Shown: one piece after another, positions 1 to 6,352 of the stretch | How positions within the stretch are numbered: position 1 is the stretch's first letter | How the letters are laid out: the number at the start of each line of letters is the position of its first letter | NCBI GenBank assembly: GCA_045597945.1 | Contig: JAZLLD010000060.1 | Span: 1-12,545 of the forward strand | Length of the DNA: 12,545 nt | Direction of reading: 5' to 3' | Origin: Colimorpha sp045597945 | GTDB lineage: Bacteria > Bacteroidota > Bacteroidia > Bacteroidales > P3 | Notes under the pieces: model-generated | What the model saw: only the letters and a program-made list of their open reading frames with translations | The model's database searches: none | What the model was told of the DNA's origin: nothing | Program-made: the position numbers and the translations under genes

Positions 1-923
1 TTCTCCAGGCTGAATCCGAGCTTGCTACCATCAACATGGTTTACGGTGGTGCCGGTACTGGTAAGAAAGTTGCCACCTCTTCTTCTTCTCCCGGAATCTC
101 GCTGATGTGCGAAGGCCTCACCTACCTCGCCGGCGCAGAAATTCCTTGCGTAGTCATGAACGCTATGCGCGGCGGCCCCGGTCTTGGTACCATCCAGCCC
201 GCACAGTCCGACTATTTCCAGAGCACCAAGGGCGGTGGTCACGGCGACTACCAGCTCTATGTTATGGCTCCCGCTAGCGTACAGGAAATGTACGACTTCG
301 TCTTCGACGCATGGGACATCGCTTTCAAATATCGTAACCCTGTTCTGATCCTCACCGACGGTGCTATCGGTCAGTGCATGGAGAAGTGCTACACCCGCGA
401 CTATGTTCCTCGCTGGACTGAGGAAGAACGCCGCGCTAACGCTCCCTGGGCAACTTGGGGCAAGCCCGCTACCCGCGAGCACAACATCGTCACCTCTCTT
501 GAGCTTGAGAGCGCACGTCAGGAGATCTTCAACCAGAAACTCCAGGCCAAGTATCGCGAGATGGAGGCCAACGAGGTTCGATATGAGGCTATCGACTGCG
601 AGGACGCCGATTATATCTTCGTTGCTTATGGTACTTCTGCTCGTATCTGCATGAAGAGTATGGAGCTGGCTCGCGCCAAGGGTCTGAAGGTTGGTCTGCT
701 CCGTCTGATCACCCTCTATCCTTTCCCCAAGAAACAGATTGCCGAACTTGCTGGCAAGGTGAAGGGTATGCTCTGCGTTGAGATGAGCGCCGGTCAGATG
801 ATCGAGGACGTGAAGCTCGCCGCTGACTGCCGTATTCCTATCGAGCATTACGGCCGCTTCGGTGGTATCATCCCCACTCCCGAAGAGGTTCTCGAGGCTA
901 TGGAACAGAAAATTATCAAATAA
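1..923 (+). CDS. vorB: 2-oxoacid:ferredoxin oxidoreductase alpha subunit (VorB-type), 5' truncated
   Basis: The reading frame is open from base 3 (306 codons visible) and ends at TAA 921-923; the true start lies before the window. The family is usually about 350-360 residues, so roughly 50 N-terminal residues are missing. This is the alpha subunit, carrying the pyrimidine-side domain of the thiamine-diphosphate enzyme that oxidatively decarboxylates branched-chain 2-oxoacids (3-methyl-2-oxobutanoate) and passes electrons to ferredoxin in the cytoplasm. Seen directly: the TSSSSPGISLMCEG segment, AMRGGPGLGT followed by QPAQSDY and the GGGHGDY turn, all typical of KorA/VorB alpha subunits, and a C-terminal transketolase-C-like domain (VAYGTSAR, then VGLLRLITLYPFP). 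Beta and gamma genes follow on the same strand. A small 4Fe-4S ferredoxin subunit is expected upstream, outside the window. Substrate (branched-chain versus 2-oxoglutarate) cannot be fixed from sequence alone. Codons are strongly biased to C-ending forms, as in highly expressed genes. Confidence 0.93.
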   Translation, partial: LQAESELATINMVYGGAGTGKKVATSSSSPGISLMCEGLTYLAGAEIPCVVMNAMRGGPGLGTIQPAQSDYFQSTKGGGHGDYQLYVMAPASVQEMYDFVFDAWDIAFKYRNPVLILTDGAIGQCMEKCYTRDYVPRWTEEERRANAPWATWGKPATREHNIVTSLELESARQEIFNQKLQAKYREMEANEVRYEAIDCEDADYIFVAYGTSARICMKSMELARAKGLKVGLLRLITLYPFPKKQIAELAGKVKGMLCVEMSAGQMIEDVKLAADCRIPIEHYGRFGGIIPTPEEVLEAMEQKIIK

Positions 924-1032
924 ATTGTTGACGTGTTGAGATGTCGCATTTATTAATTTGAATGTATATTCATTATATATTAGGCGCGACAGATCGGCAA
1001 ACAGACAAATCAACAAACAAACATTGAATAAA

Positions 1033-1860
1033 ATGGCTAACGATATAGTAAAACCTGAAAATCTGGTTTACACCAAGACCAAAGTGCTGACCGACAACGT
1101 TATGCACTACTGCCCCGGCTGCGGCCACGGCACTGCTCACCGCCTGATCGCCGAGGTGATCGACGAAATGGGTATCCAAGATAAGACCATCGGTGTCTCC
1201 CCCGTCGGATGCTCCGTGCTGGCCTACAACTATTTTGATGTCGACTTCCAGGAAGCCGCTCACGGCCGTGCACCAGCAGTTGCAACCGCCATCAAGCGCC
1301 TCAACCCCGACAGCTTCGTATTCACCTATCAGGGCGATGGCGACCTCGCCGCTATCGGTACCGCCGAGACCCTCCATGCCGCTAACCGTGGCGAGAACAT
1401 CACCATGGTGTTCATCAACAACGGTATCTACGGTATGACAGGTGGCCAGATGGCTCCCACCACCCTCGTGGGCATGAAGTCCGCCACCACTCCTTATGGC
1501 CGTCGCGTCGACCTCAACGGTTTCCCCCTGCGTATCACCGAGCTTCTCGCCACCCTGCCCGGCACCACCTTCGTAACCCGCCAGAGTGTCCACACTCCCG
1601 CCAATGTTCGTAAGGCTAAGGCTGCTATCCGCAAGGCTTTCGAGAACCAGAAAGAGAAGAAGGGCCTCTCCTTTGTCGAGATCGTTTCCTCCTGCAACAG
1701 CGGCTGGAAGATGACCCCCGTACAGGCCAACAAGTGGATGGAAGAGAACATGTTCCCCAACTATCCTCTCGGCGACATCAAGGTTGACGGCAAACTCTGC
1801 GAAGGCATCACCGCCGACCGCCTCGTGGTTTCCGAACCCCTCAGCGTTGTCACTAAATAA
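1033..1860 (+). CDS. 2-oxoacid:ferredoxin oxidoreductase beta subunit (thiamine diphosphate-binding)
   Basis: A 275-residue protein that binds thiamine diphosphate and passes electrons from the decarboxylated 2-oxoacid toward ferredoxin, together with the alpha and gamma subunits. Motifs seen: CPGCGH at residues 27-32, SPVGC at 56-60, the thiamine-diphosphate motif GDGD at 101-104 closed by NN at 129-130, and GMTGGQMAPTT at 134-144. The frame stays open upstream to a TTG at 958, but ATG 1033 is preferred: homologues begin shortly before the Tyr-Cys-Pro-Gly-Cys core, the 25 extra codons are Arg/Asn/Gln-rich and unlike the family, and the leader before 1033 is A-rich as usual for Bacteroidota. 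It lies 109 bp after the alpha gene and 30 bp before the gamma gene. In Methanothermobacter VorA, beta and gamma are one fused chain; here they are separate. NCBI-style names would be 2-oxoglutarate oxidoreductase or thiamine pyrophosphate-dependent enzyme. Confidence 0.95.
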   Translation: MANDIVKPENLVYTKTKVLTDNVMHYCPGCGHGTAHRLIAEVIDEMGIQDKTIGVSPVGCSVLAYNYFDVDFQEAAHGRAPAVATAIKRLNPDSFVFTYQGDGDLAAIGTAETLHAANRGENITMVFINNGIYGMTGGQMAPTTLVGMKSATTPYGRRVDLNGFPLRITELLATLPGTTFVTRQSVHTPANVRKAKAAIRKAFENQKEKKGLSFVEIVSSCNSGWKMTPVQANKWMEENMFPNYPLGDIKVDGKLCEGITADRLVVSEPLSVVTK

Positions 1861-1890
1861 TCGAATCTAAAATCTTAATCATAAAATAAC

Positions 1891-2442
1891 ATGACAGAAG
1901 AAATTATCATCGCCGGTTTCGGTGGCCAAGGTGTCCTCTCCATGGGTAAGATCCTTGCCTACTCTGGCGTTATGGAAGATAAAGAAGTCAGCTGGATGCC
2001 CTCTTACGGCCCCGAGCAGCGTGGCGGTACCTCCAACGTTACCGTTATCGTCAGCGACGAGCGCATCTGCTCCCCCATCATCAGCAAGTACGATACCGCT
2101 ATCGTCCTTAACCAGCAGTCTCTCGACAAATTCGAGAACAGCGTTAAGCCCGGCGGTCTGCTGATCTACGACCCCAACGGAATCACCCGCGAACCCGAGC
2201 GCAAAGATATCAACATCTACAAGATTGCTGCTACCGCTACCGCTCAGGAAAAGGGTATCGCAAAGGTCTTCAACATGATCGTCCTCGGTGGTTTCCTCAA
2301 ACTGAAACCCATCGTTGGCTCCGAATTCATCCACAAAGGTCTTGAGAAATCCCTCCCCGCTCGTCACCACAACCTCATTCCCCAGAACGAGGAAGCCATC
2401 GAGCTTGGCAAGAGCCTCATCGAAGCTGTTCATACCCTCTAA
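1891..2442 (+). CDS. 2-oxoacid:ferredoxin oxidoreductase gamma subunit
   Basis: A 183-residue gamma subunit of the same complex, corresponding to the C-terminal half of fused VorA-type proteins. In pyruvate:ferredoxin oxidoreductase relatives this domain helps bind coenzyme A and bridges the dimer, so it is needed to release the product as an acyl-CoA. Seen: GFGGQG at residues 9-14, SYGPEQRGGTS at 38-48, then SDERICSPII, and a conserved NMIVLGGFLKL segment in the C-terminal third. ATG 1891 sits 30 bp after the beta stop, in an A-rich leader, so the three genes read as one transcript. The stop at 2440-2442 is followed directly by a palindrome and a strong hairpin terminator, marking the operon end. 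Codon use is C-biased like the two upstream genes. Length and motifs match the 2-oxoacid:acceptor oxidoreductase gamma family. Confidence 0.94.
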   Translation: MTEEIIIAGFGGQGVLSMGKILAYSGVMEDKEVSWMPSYGPEQRGGTSNVTVIVSDERICSPIISKYDTAIVLNQQSLDKFENSVKPGGLLIYDPNGITREPERKDINIYKIAATATAQEKGIAKVFNMIVLGGFLKLKPIVGSEFIHKGLEKSLPARHHNLIPQNEEAIELGKSLIEAVHTL

Positions 2443-2461
2443 TACCCGGGTATCATAATAT

Positions 2462-2500
2462 GAGAGGCGGACACTGATGTGCCCGCCTCTCTATTTTTTT
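2462..2500 (+). terminator. Intrinsic terminator of the oxidoreductase operon
   Basis: A perfect 9-bp stem, GAGAGGCGG (2462-2470) with CCGCCTCTC (2483-2491), is extended by an inner CAC/GTG stem around a TGAT loop and followed by seven T at 2494-2500. It lies 19 bp after the gamma stop. The flavodiiron gene converges from the right (stop at 2557), so the hairpin might also slow that transcript, but the T tract fits only the plus strand. Confidence 0.88.
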
Positions 2501-2556
2501 GTTGATATGGTAAGTTTTGGCTTAGTCGCTTAATCGTTGTGCCAACAACTAGAACC

Positions 2557-3726
2557 TCACTTAAGAATAGCTTCACAAAGTTGCCTCATGGCAGGGAGAT
2601 CGCTATCCTTCATGCGAGAACGAATAGTGACAACCGGTTCTACAAGGGTAATATTCTTCATAGGCTCTATGAGGGCCTTCATCGCCTTGGCCGCACTAGG
2701 AGCCCAAGTACCATTTTCGAGCAGTGCTATGCGGCGATTCTGATAAGCCTTGATTTGCAGATGCCAAAGGAAATCGTGCATCGGAGGAAAGACTGTGGCA
2801 TCATAGGACGAAGCACAGCAAATTAGCCTAGGATAGCGGAACGCATCTTCAATGGCTTCTGCCATATCGTTACGGCAAAGGTCAGTGAGCACAACTTTGG
2901 CGCAACCCATCTCGGCCAACATGTCTGCAATACGTTGGGCAGCAATGGCTGTTCCACCATGGATGCTAGCATAAGCCACCATTACTCCATCCGACTCAGC
3001 CTCATAGCGACTCCAGATATCATAAAGACGAATTGCCTCAGCCATAGCTGCGCCACTGAGGATGGGACCATGAAGCGGACAGATAGTTTGAATGTCAAGG
3101 GTTGCGGCTTTCTTCAACACAGTCTGAACAGGCAGACCATATTTGCCACAAATATTAAAATAGTATCGGCGAGCTTCGCAAGCCCAGTCGTCAGTCTCGC
3201 TGACCAAAGCGCCAAACTTGCCAAATCCATCAGCAGCAAACAACACCTTTTCGTGGCTTTCGTAACTCATAATCACCTCGGGCCAATGTATCATGGGTGC
3301 ATCAATAAAATGCAATGTATGGTGACCAAGTTCAAGTGTATCGCCTTCTTTCACCAATTTAATACGGCCTTCCATGTTCACTCCAGCGAAAAAGTTGGGC
3401 AGCATCTTGGAAGCAGCGGCAGAAGTCACCAAGGTAAGTGTGGGATACAGCATCATGGCCTCGCCAATCAGTGAAGCGTGGTCGGGTTCCATGTGATGGC
3501 ACACCAAATAATCAGGTGTCCGGCCGTTGAGCTCATTTGCCAGGTTGGTCTTCCACTCCTCGCCTTTACGATGGTCGGCAGTATCCATAATAGCCACTTT
3601 TTCGTCCATAATTAAATAGCTATTGTAGCTCATGCCTTCTGGCACAACATATTGGCTTTCGAAAAGGTCGATATCCAAGTCATCTACACCAATATATCGG
3701 ATAGTATCAGTTATTGTAACGTCCAT
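2557..3726 (-). CDS. fprA: Flavodiiron protein (FprA family, A-type flavoprotein)
   Basis: A 389-residue cytoplasmic flavodiiron protein. Family members reduce O2 to water and/or NO to N2O with electrons from rubredoxin or F420H2-type donors, protecting anaerobes from oxygen and nitrosative stress. Domains: metallo-beta-lactamase-like diiron domain (about 1-245) and flavodoxin domain (about 247-389; VAYASIHGGT at about 250-259 as the FMN phosphate loop). All expected diiron ligands are visible: H78-x-E80-x-D82-H83, H147, D166 and H219. No C-terminal rubredoxin or NADH oxidoreductase domain is fused, so the protein is class A and needs a separate donor. The start ATG at 3726 lies 8 bp after the nadD stop, so the two are very probably co-transcribed. 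It converges on the oxygen-sensitive oxidoreductase operon. Codon use is less biased than in that operon. O2 versus NO preference cannot be read from sequence. Confidence 0.94.
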   Translation of the reverse strand: MDVTITDTIRYIGVDDLDIDLFESQYVVPEGMSYNSYLIMDEKVAIMDTADHRKGEEWKTNLANELNGRTPDYLVCHHMEPDHASLIGEAMMLYPTLTLVTSAAASKMLPNFFAGVNMEGRIKLVKEGDTLELGHHTLHFIDAPMIHWPEVIMSYESHEKVLFAADGFGKFGALVSETDDWACEARRYYFNICGKYGLPVQTVLKKAATLDIQTICPLHGPILSGAAMAEAIRLYDIWSRYEAESDGVMVAYASIHGGTAIAAQRIADMLAEMGCAKVVLTDLCRNDMAEAIEDAFRYPRLICCASSYDATVFPPMHDFLWHLQIKAYQNRRIALLENGTWAPSAAKAMKALIEPMKNITLVEPVVTIRSRMKDSDLPAMRQLCEAILK

Positions 3727-3734
3727 GTTATTAG

Positions 3735-4316
3735 TTATTCTTGTTTGTAAAAATGATTCTTCAATAAGTAATAATAAGTTTCCGGAGGAACGAGGTATCG
3801 CACATCTTTTCCTAGGGCAATTTGCTCACGAATATAGGTGGACGAGATGTCCAGCATCGGCACAGGCACCATAGTCACACTAGGATGGGTGGATAATTCG
3901 CAATATTCGGTACCGGGACGAGGGTAAACATACAACTTGTAGTTTTTGAGGATTGCCTCCCAATCTTTCCAACGCATGAAGTTTGCCAAATTGTCAGACC
4001 CCATCAACAAGCAAAATTCATTATATGGATTTTGCTCAGCCAGAGCCTGCAAAGTGCGAATAGTGTAAGAAGGCAGAGGCAGATGGAACTCAATATCACA
4101 TGCTTTCAGATGCTCATTGCCAGCTATTGCAAGGCGCACCATAGCCAGCCGTTCAGCGTCGTCAAGCAATGACCCACGCTCCTTCAGAGGATTCTGTGGT
4201 GATACAACCAGCCATACCTCATCCAAATCGCTATACTGAAGCATGGAATTGGCAATAATCAAGTGTCCGATATGCACCGGATTGAACGAACCAAGAAACA
4301 ACCCTATTTTGCTCAT
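3735..4316 (-). CDS. nadD: Nicotinate-nucleotide adenylyltransferase
   Basis: A 193-residue enzyme that adenylates nicotinate mononucleotide to deamido-NAD+ in NAD synthesis in the cytoplasm. Seen: the nucleotidyltransferase signature GSFNPVHIGH at residues 9-18 (HxGH type), VSPQNPLK at 38-45, MGSDN at 105-109 and the C-terminal ISSTYIR at 157-163, all diagnostic of NadD. The frame is open to an ATG at 4379, but that would add 21 residues with no counterpart before the MSKIGLFLGSFNP beta strand and would translate through a hairpin-U-tract element, so ATG 4316 is chosen. Eight bases separate its stop from the flavodiiron start. No Bacteroidota-type promoter is obvious in the 78 bp upstream. 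Length is normal for NadD. Confidence 0.95.
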   Translation of the reverse strand: MSKIGLFLGSFNPVHIGHLIIANSMLQYSDLDEVWLVVSPQNPLKERGSLLDDAERLAMVRLAIAGNEHLKACDIEFHLPLPSYTIRTLQALAEQNPYNEFCLLMGSDNLANFMRWKDWEAILKNYKLYVYPRPGTEYCELSTHPSVTMVPVPMLDISSTYIREQIALGKDVRYLVPPETYYYLLKNHFYKQE

Positions 4317-4329
4317 AGTGAGTGACCTG

Positions 4330-4370
4330 AAAAAGAAAACAGTGAATGGCACCTTATGCTTGCCATCCAC
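4330..4370 (-). terminator. Hairpin with U-tract between the exported-protein gene and nadD
   Basis: Read on the minus strand, a stem of GTG, one mismatch, ATGGCA (arms 4361-4370 and 4342-4351, loop 9 nt) is followed by TGTTTTCTTTTT (4341-4330). This has the form of an intrinsic terminator for the gene ending at 4395. The U-tract ends about 13 nt before the nadD start codon, so it could equally be a partial terminator or attenuator controlling nadD-fprA. Confidence 0.55.
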
Positions 4371-4394
4371 TGCTAACATAATGTGATATATAAA

Positions 4395-4991
4395 TCAATA
4401 ATATTTATATTTGCTAATCACTTGGATGTGACGAAGTTTATTGCCCTTGAAAGTATAAATTTCGCCAACTTCAGCAGCTCCAGCAATAACCTTCAGCACA
4501 TTGATTTCAGCGGTGTACGATTTCGGATAGCTCTTAAAGATGGTCTTAAAGACGTCCTCCTTGCTCATTCCCACTTTCAGACCGTTGTCAAGCACAACAG
4601 CAGTATCAGTAATCTTAGCAGCAACCATCTCAAGTTTGTTGGTCCAAATACTTCTATACCAATTGATGTTGGAACCATCCAGACGTTTCAGCGTGTTTAC
4701 AGCCACGGTCATAGTGTCATAAAACGACTTGTAGCCACTTTCGCGATACCATTGTAGCTGATTGTTGGTGATGAACTGTTCAACAGTGCTCCATTTTCCG
4801 AAAGGATAGATAGGGTAATCCGCCAAAGAGAAGACAGTCATGGTATCAGCATACACTTTCACGTCTTTTACCTGGTACTCAGGGCGGGCATAGGCCAACA
4901 TGCGAACAGCCTTAGCACGTGAGCTAACCTGCTGTGCATTAACGCTGATGGCAGCGCAGAACAAAGCAATTATCAGAATATATTTCTTCAT
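4395..4991 (-). CDS. Exported protein of unknown function
   Basis: A 198-residue protein I do not recognise by family name. It has a clear Sec signal peptide (MKKYILIIALFCAAISVNAQ; likely cleavage near A19/Q20) and no lipobox, so it should be periplasmic or outer-membrane associated. The mature part is mixed alpha/beta with several aromatic segments (FGKWSTVEQFITNN at 64-77, WYRSIWTNKLEMVAAK at 111-126). The most recognisable piece is VLDNGLKVGMSKEDVFKTI at 133-151 followed near the end by YTFKGNKLRHIQV at 179-191. This resembles the 'GMSkeeV ... f.dgkL' layout of BamE/SmpA-like domains, but similarity is weak and I do not assign that function. A -7-type promoter element lies 22 bp upstream. 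A hairpin-U-tract follows 24 bp after the stop, so it may be a single-gene transcript with some read-through into nadD. Confidence 0.85.
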   Translation of the reverse strand: MKKYILIIALFCAAISVNAQQVSSRAKAVRMLAYARPEYQVKDVKVYADTMTVFSLADYPIYPFGKWSTVEQFITNNQLQWYRESGYKSFYDTMTVAVNTLKRLDGSNINWYRSIWTNKLEMVAAKITDTAVVLDNGLKVGMSKEDVFKTIFKSYPKSYTAEINVLKVIAGAAEVGEIYTFKGNKLRHIQVISKYKYY

Positions 4992-5204
4992 AATTCGTAT
5001 TATATTTAAAATGCAAAATTACGCATTTTTTCCGATATAACGAGAAAATACTTCAATTATTGTGAGAAATCCTCCTTATTGACCCATTTTACAGTCATTT
5101 TTTTTGAACAGCTGATAAGTTGTGAACAAACATTACTACCACAAATCATGAGACGAAAATCTGCAGCCATAATTATATCTTGCATAGATTCTACACTAGA
5201 CGTA
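4992..5204. other. Intergenic stretch between lysozyme and exported-protein genes
   Basis: AT-rich, 213 bp. It holds the promoter at 5014-5041 and, on the minus strand, a short reading frame at 5057-5185 (42 codons from the first ATG) of doubtful status. I see no clear terminator for the lysozyme gene, only a direct repeat of TGAACA near 5105-5128. Confidence 0.5.
5014..5041 (-). promoter_or_regulatory. Promoter -7 element (TAATTTTG) with conserved spacer
   Basis: On the minus strand TAATTTTG (5021-5014) matches the Bacteroidota -7 consensus TANNTTTG and is followed by CA, about 22 bp before the ATG at 4991. The 20 bp upstream carry GTTATATCGGAAAAA. There is no TTTG or TTG at the expected -33 distance, but the box matches 24 of 28 positions with the initiator tRNA promoter at 6117-6144. 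Confidence 0.6.
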
Positions 5205-5951
5205 TTATTCTTTATGCCGTATCTTCAACGGAGGTGCTTCGCCTAAGTGATGGCATGAAGCGAGGTGGTGCAAGATGTCGGTATGCCAGCAAGGCAGATA
5301 CTGAGGGATGAAAACGTGATCCAAATTGGGGCAGTAATCAAAGTCTACTGGCACATTGCCAATTCGCCTGACGAAATTTTGGTAGATGTCAATGTGCGAG
5401 TCAACAGCATTCAACCGCCAACGCGGCACCCACTTGCAGTACAACTCAGGATGACTAATCACCTTTTTGATGGGTGTATAGTCGCAATAATAAATAATAG
5501 GATGATAGCCAAAATCGTCTTCAAAAGCCTGGACAAACTGGCGGAGAGTTTTGTTGAGTTGTGCCGTATCGCTGATATCGTTGAAACTTCGCTCAATGTC
5601 AACCACAGGAATCAAGTTGAAATCGGGATTGCTATCTAGCACCGACTTAAACTGCTGATATTGTTTTTTCCCCGAAACATCGAAACGGAGGTAGTGATAG
5701 AATCCAACATTCAACCCTCCTCTTTTTGCGTGCTGATAATGATGACTGGCCATGGGGTCTAGGAAATGGACACCTTCCGATGCCTTGATGTAGCAGAAGG
5801 TTATATTATGGTCAGCCAACACCGAGTCCCAGCACACATCATTGTGGTGCGATAAGTCTATGCCATTGTAGATCCGCACCTGTTGCCCACTCATCTGAGC
5901 ACAGCACAAAGTGAAGAATATAAAGATATAGAGATATATTCTCTTATTCAT
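5205..5951 (-). CDS. Exported GH25 lysozyme (muramidase)
   Basis: A 248-residue glycoside hydrolase family 25 enzyme, which cleaves the MurNAc-beta-1,4-GlcNAc bonds of peptidoglycan. An N-terminal hydrophobic signal (MNKRIYLYIFIFFTLCCAQ) directs it to the periplasm or outside. Residues from this start: YNGIDLSHHN with catalytic-region D32, FCYIKASEG at 53-61, VGFYHYLRF at about 82-90, and PVVDIE with the D118/E120 pair typical of GH25 active sites; VPRWR and VDFDYC close the barrel. It is a single catalytic domain without cell-wall-binding repeats. An alternative ATG at 5969 would add MSKNNL before the signal peptide; ATG 5951 gives the more usual positively charged n-region. The gene begins about 25 bp after the terminator of the tRNA on the same strand, and no separate promoter is evident. 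The C-terminus is rich in His and Cys (HTDILHHLASCHH), which is unusual. Confidence 0.93.
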   Translation of the reverse strand: MNKRIYLYIFIFFTLCCAQMSGQQVRIYNGIDLSHHNDVCWDSVLADHNITFCYIKASEGVHFLDPMASHHYQHAKRGGLNVGFYHYLRFDVSGKKQYQQFKSVLDSNPDFNLIPVVDIERSFNDISDTAQLNKTLRQFVQAFEDDFGYHPIIYYCDYTPIKKVISHPELYCKWVPRWRLNAVDSHIDIYQNFVRRIGNVPVDFDYCPNLDHVFIPQYLPCWHTDILHHLASCHHLGEAPPLKIRHKE

Positions 5952-5975
5952 CAAATTATTTTTTGACATACCTAA

Positions 5976-6010
5976 AAATAAAAAGAGGAAAAATCCTTCA
6001 ATTTTTCCTC
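5976..6010 (-). terminator. Intrinsic terminator of the initiator tRNA
   Basis: A perfect 10-bp stem (arms 6001-6010 and 5985-5994, 6-nt loop) begins six bases after the tRNA 3' end. On the minus strand it is followed by a TTTTTATTTTT-like tract (5984-5976 and a little beyond). Confidence 0.85.
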
Positions 6011-6015
6011 CTTAG

Positions 6016-6087
<72 letters not shown>

Positions 6088-6116
6088 ATCCATTATTTCT
6101 CTCTCGAAATCGGTTG

Positions 6117-6148
6117 CAAAATTACTAACTTTTTCCGACATAACCAAA
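6117..6148 (-). promoter_or_regulatory. Bacteroidota-type promoter of the initiator tRNA
   Basis: On the minus strand TTTG (6148-6145), a 20-bp spacer and TAATTTTG (6124-6117) match the TTTG/N19-21/TANNTTTG consensus exactly. The predicted start is about 20 nt before the mature tRNA 5' end at 6087. The spacer contains GTTATGTCGGAAAAA, nearly the same as in the promoter at 5014-5041. Confidence 0.85.
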
Positions 6149-6298
6149 TAAAATGCTAACTAAGTTACTTTGTTAACATATTATATACTGAAAATCAATC
6201 AGCTATTTCACCAAGTTTAACAAACTAAAAGACTATGAACTATGTTCAAAATGGTTAGATTGAATCAGGAATTTCAAAAAAACACACCTTTTGAAACA

Positions 6299-6329
6299 TC
6301 AAAGCCCCGGCAAACAACCAGGGCTTTGA
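6299..6329 (-). terminator. Probable terminator of the dsbD transcript
   Basis: A 9-bp perfect stem, TCAAAGCCC (6299-6307) with GGGCTTTGA (6321-6329), lies 24 bp after the dsbD stop. The U-tract is not immediate: on the minus strand TGTTTC follows, then a second 8-bp hairpin (6272-6279 with 6289-6296) whose A/T-rich arm supplies seven T. The two hairpins together probably stop transcription before the tRNA promoter. Confidence 0.6.
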
Positions 6330-6352
6330 ATTTCTTACTGTAATTCAAATAA

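Noticed and set aside
973..1593. 206-codon minus-strand frame opposite the beta subunit
   Set aside because: Produced by the strong C-ending codon bias of the real gene; Gly/Asp-rich with no motif.
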